Assembly (NCBI GenBank): GCA_905215335.1
Contig: CAJMPQ010000025.1
Location: 1-6,732 of the forward strand
DNA: 6,732 nucleotides
Direction of reading: 5' to 3'
From: an uncultured bacterium
GTDB taxonomy: Bacteria; Cyanobacteriota; Vampirovibrionia; Gastranaerophilales; Gastranaerophilaceae
In this document: piece after piece, positions 6,107-6,732 of the stretch
Position numbering within the stretch: position 1 is the stretch's first letter
Layout of the letters: each line of letters starts with the position of its first letter
Program-made: the position numbers and the translations under genes
The notes under the pieces: generated by a model
Told to the model about the DNA's origin: nothing
The model's input: the letters and a program-made list of their open reading frames with translations, nothing else
The model's database searches: none

Positions 6107-6639
6107 TTTGAAACAAATAGATTATCTTTTACATAAAAACGCCATGGATAATCTATAGCTTGTTTTATACCAATACGTGTAGTCTGACAAACATTCGAAT
6201 CATCATAAGATTTAAAATTTTCTAACCAAATTTTATTATTAGGTTTAGTCAAATCAATTTCATTTAAATCTTTTGTTATCTGAAATTCCCTACATAATTT
6301 ACCTGGACCATTAGTATTATCAAGATTAAGCGGTTCAACAGCCCTAATTAAGACTGCACCTGCAACACCTTCAGGTTCTGTAGTAATATTAAAACAATAA
6401 TACATACCATAAATAAAATAAACATAAGACAAACCTGGTCTTTTAAACAAAGTAATTGCTCTTGGAGTTTTTCCACGATATGCATGACAAGCAGGATCAT
6501 CTTGCTTGTAAGCCTCCGTTTCCACAATTACCCCTTGTAGAAGTTTTGTACCAATTTGCCTACACAATTTACATCCAAGTAAATCTCTAGCTACACTTAC
6601 AGTATCCCTGTTATAAAAATCTCTAGAAATGATAGTCAT
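6100..6639 (-). CDS. mpg: 3-methyladenine DNA glycosylase (AAG/MPG family)
   Basis: Monofunctional base-excision repair enzyme that flips out and removes alkylated purines such as 3-methyladenine, and often hypoxanthine, leaving an abasic site. Family motifs run the whole 179 residues: FYNRDTVSVARDLLG (8-22), GVIVETEAY (36-44) with the predicted catalytic glutamate E42, YVYFIYGMYYCFNI (72-85) with the intercalating-tyrosine region, VLIRAVEPL (96-104), NGPGKLC (110-116), TTRIGI (153-158) and PWRFYV (165-170). It is slightly shorter than most homologues, mainly because only five residues separate EPL from NGPGKL. The start matches the family N-terminus. No Shine-Dalgarno is present; TATAAT (6656-6651) lies only 11 nt before the ATG, so either a very short leader or readthrough from the upstream gene is implied. 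Confidence 0.93.
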   Translation of the reverse strand: MTIISRDFYNRDTVSVARDLLGCKLCRQIGTKLLQGVIVETEAYKQDDPACHAYRGKTPRAITLFKRPGLSYVYFIYGMYYCFNITTEPEGVAGAVLIRAVEPLNLDNTNGPGKLCREFQITKDLNEIDLTKPNNKIWLENFKSYDDSNVCQTTRIGIKQAIDYPWRFYVKDNLFVSKK

Positions 6640-6678
6640 CTTAAAAATATATTATATTAAATAAGCCAAAAAGAAAAA

Positions 6679-6732
6679 TCAACTACCCAAATAGGCTAGG
6701 TAAGTTATCAGAAGAATTAGCCAGTTGTAGAA
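6679..6732 (-). CDS. Possible 3' end of an upstream minus-strand gene (partial)
   Basis: Two minus-strand frames stay open from the window edge. One ends with TGA at 6681-6679 and reads FYNWLILLITYLAYLGS, which could be the last helix of a membrane protein. The other ends with TAG at 6685-6683 and reads LQLANSSDNLPSLFG, which would suit a soluble or exported protein. Only one can be right, and 15-17 open codons occur easily by chance. The same bases also resemble part of the repeat element at the left edge, so no gene at all is a further possibility. Confidence 0.3.
   Translation of the reverse strand, partial: FYNWLILLITYLAYLGS

Noticed and set aside
6651..6682. Full promoter for the glycosylase gene
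   Set aside because: TATAAT is perfect, but the nearest TTGATT is 20 nt away, too far for a normal promoter, and AT-rich chance matches are common here.

Overview
The window is AT-rich bacterial DNA with six recognisable genes, gene-free repeat DNA at the left edge and a fragment of another gene at the right edge. The sequence does not name the organism. The low GC, and a DnaK whose nucleotide-binding domain has a cyanobacterial-looking stretch (residues 96-110), would fit a non-photosynthetic cyanobacterial relative such as Gastranaerophilales/Vampirovibrionia. That is inference with moderate to low confidence; a Firmicute-like lineage is not excluded, because the same DnaK lacks the insert usual in Gram-negative DnaK.

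Layout. Positions 1-352 hold no gene. They contain two diverged copies of a ~106-nt structured repeat in inverted orientation (26-131 and 195-301), followed by the dnaK terminator (353-380). On the minus strand come dnaK (405-2243), pabA (2362-2922) and a fused pabB-pabC gene (2916-4520). Transcription therefore runs pabBC, then pabA (7-nt overlap), then dnaK after a 118-nt gap with its own candidate promoter. Divergent from pabBC on the plus strand is an MFS exporter of the fosmidomycin-resistance (Fsr) type (4599-5762). It converges, with a 3-nt gap, on an unrecognised 80-codon gene on the minus strand (5766-6008), which has a good candidate promoter at 6039-6067. Next, also on the minus strand, is a 3-methyladenine DNA glycosylase (6100-6639), and finally the possible 3' end of one more minus-strand gene.

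Function. PabA supplies ammonia from glutamine. The PabB domain makes aminodeoxychorismate from chorismate, and the PabC domain releases pyruvate to give p-aminobenzoate, so the two-gene operon encodes the whole chorismate-to-PABA branch of folate synthesis. dnaK stands without grpE, dnaJ or hrcA beside it, and no CIRCE operator is visible. The remaining genes (exporter, small protein, repair glycosylase) are functionally unrelated neighbours.

The most unusual content is the repeat pair. Each copy has a head hairpin whose inner stem differs by paired changes while an 8-nt bulge (TGATAACT) is identical. Each also has a long pyrimidine/purine tail hairpin with a shared TCGCAA loop. This looks like a dispersed, structure-conserved element, REP/REPIN-like or MITE-like in layout. 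A degenerate third copy may lie at the right edge.
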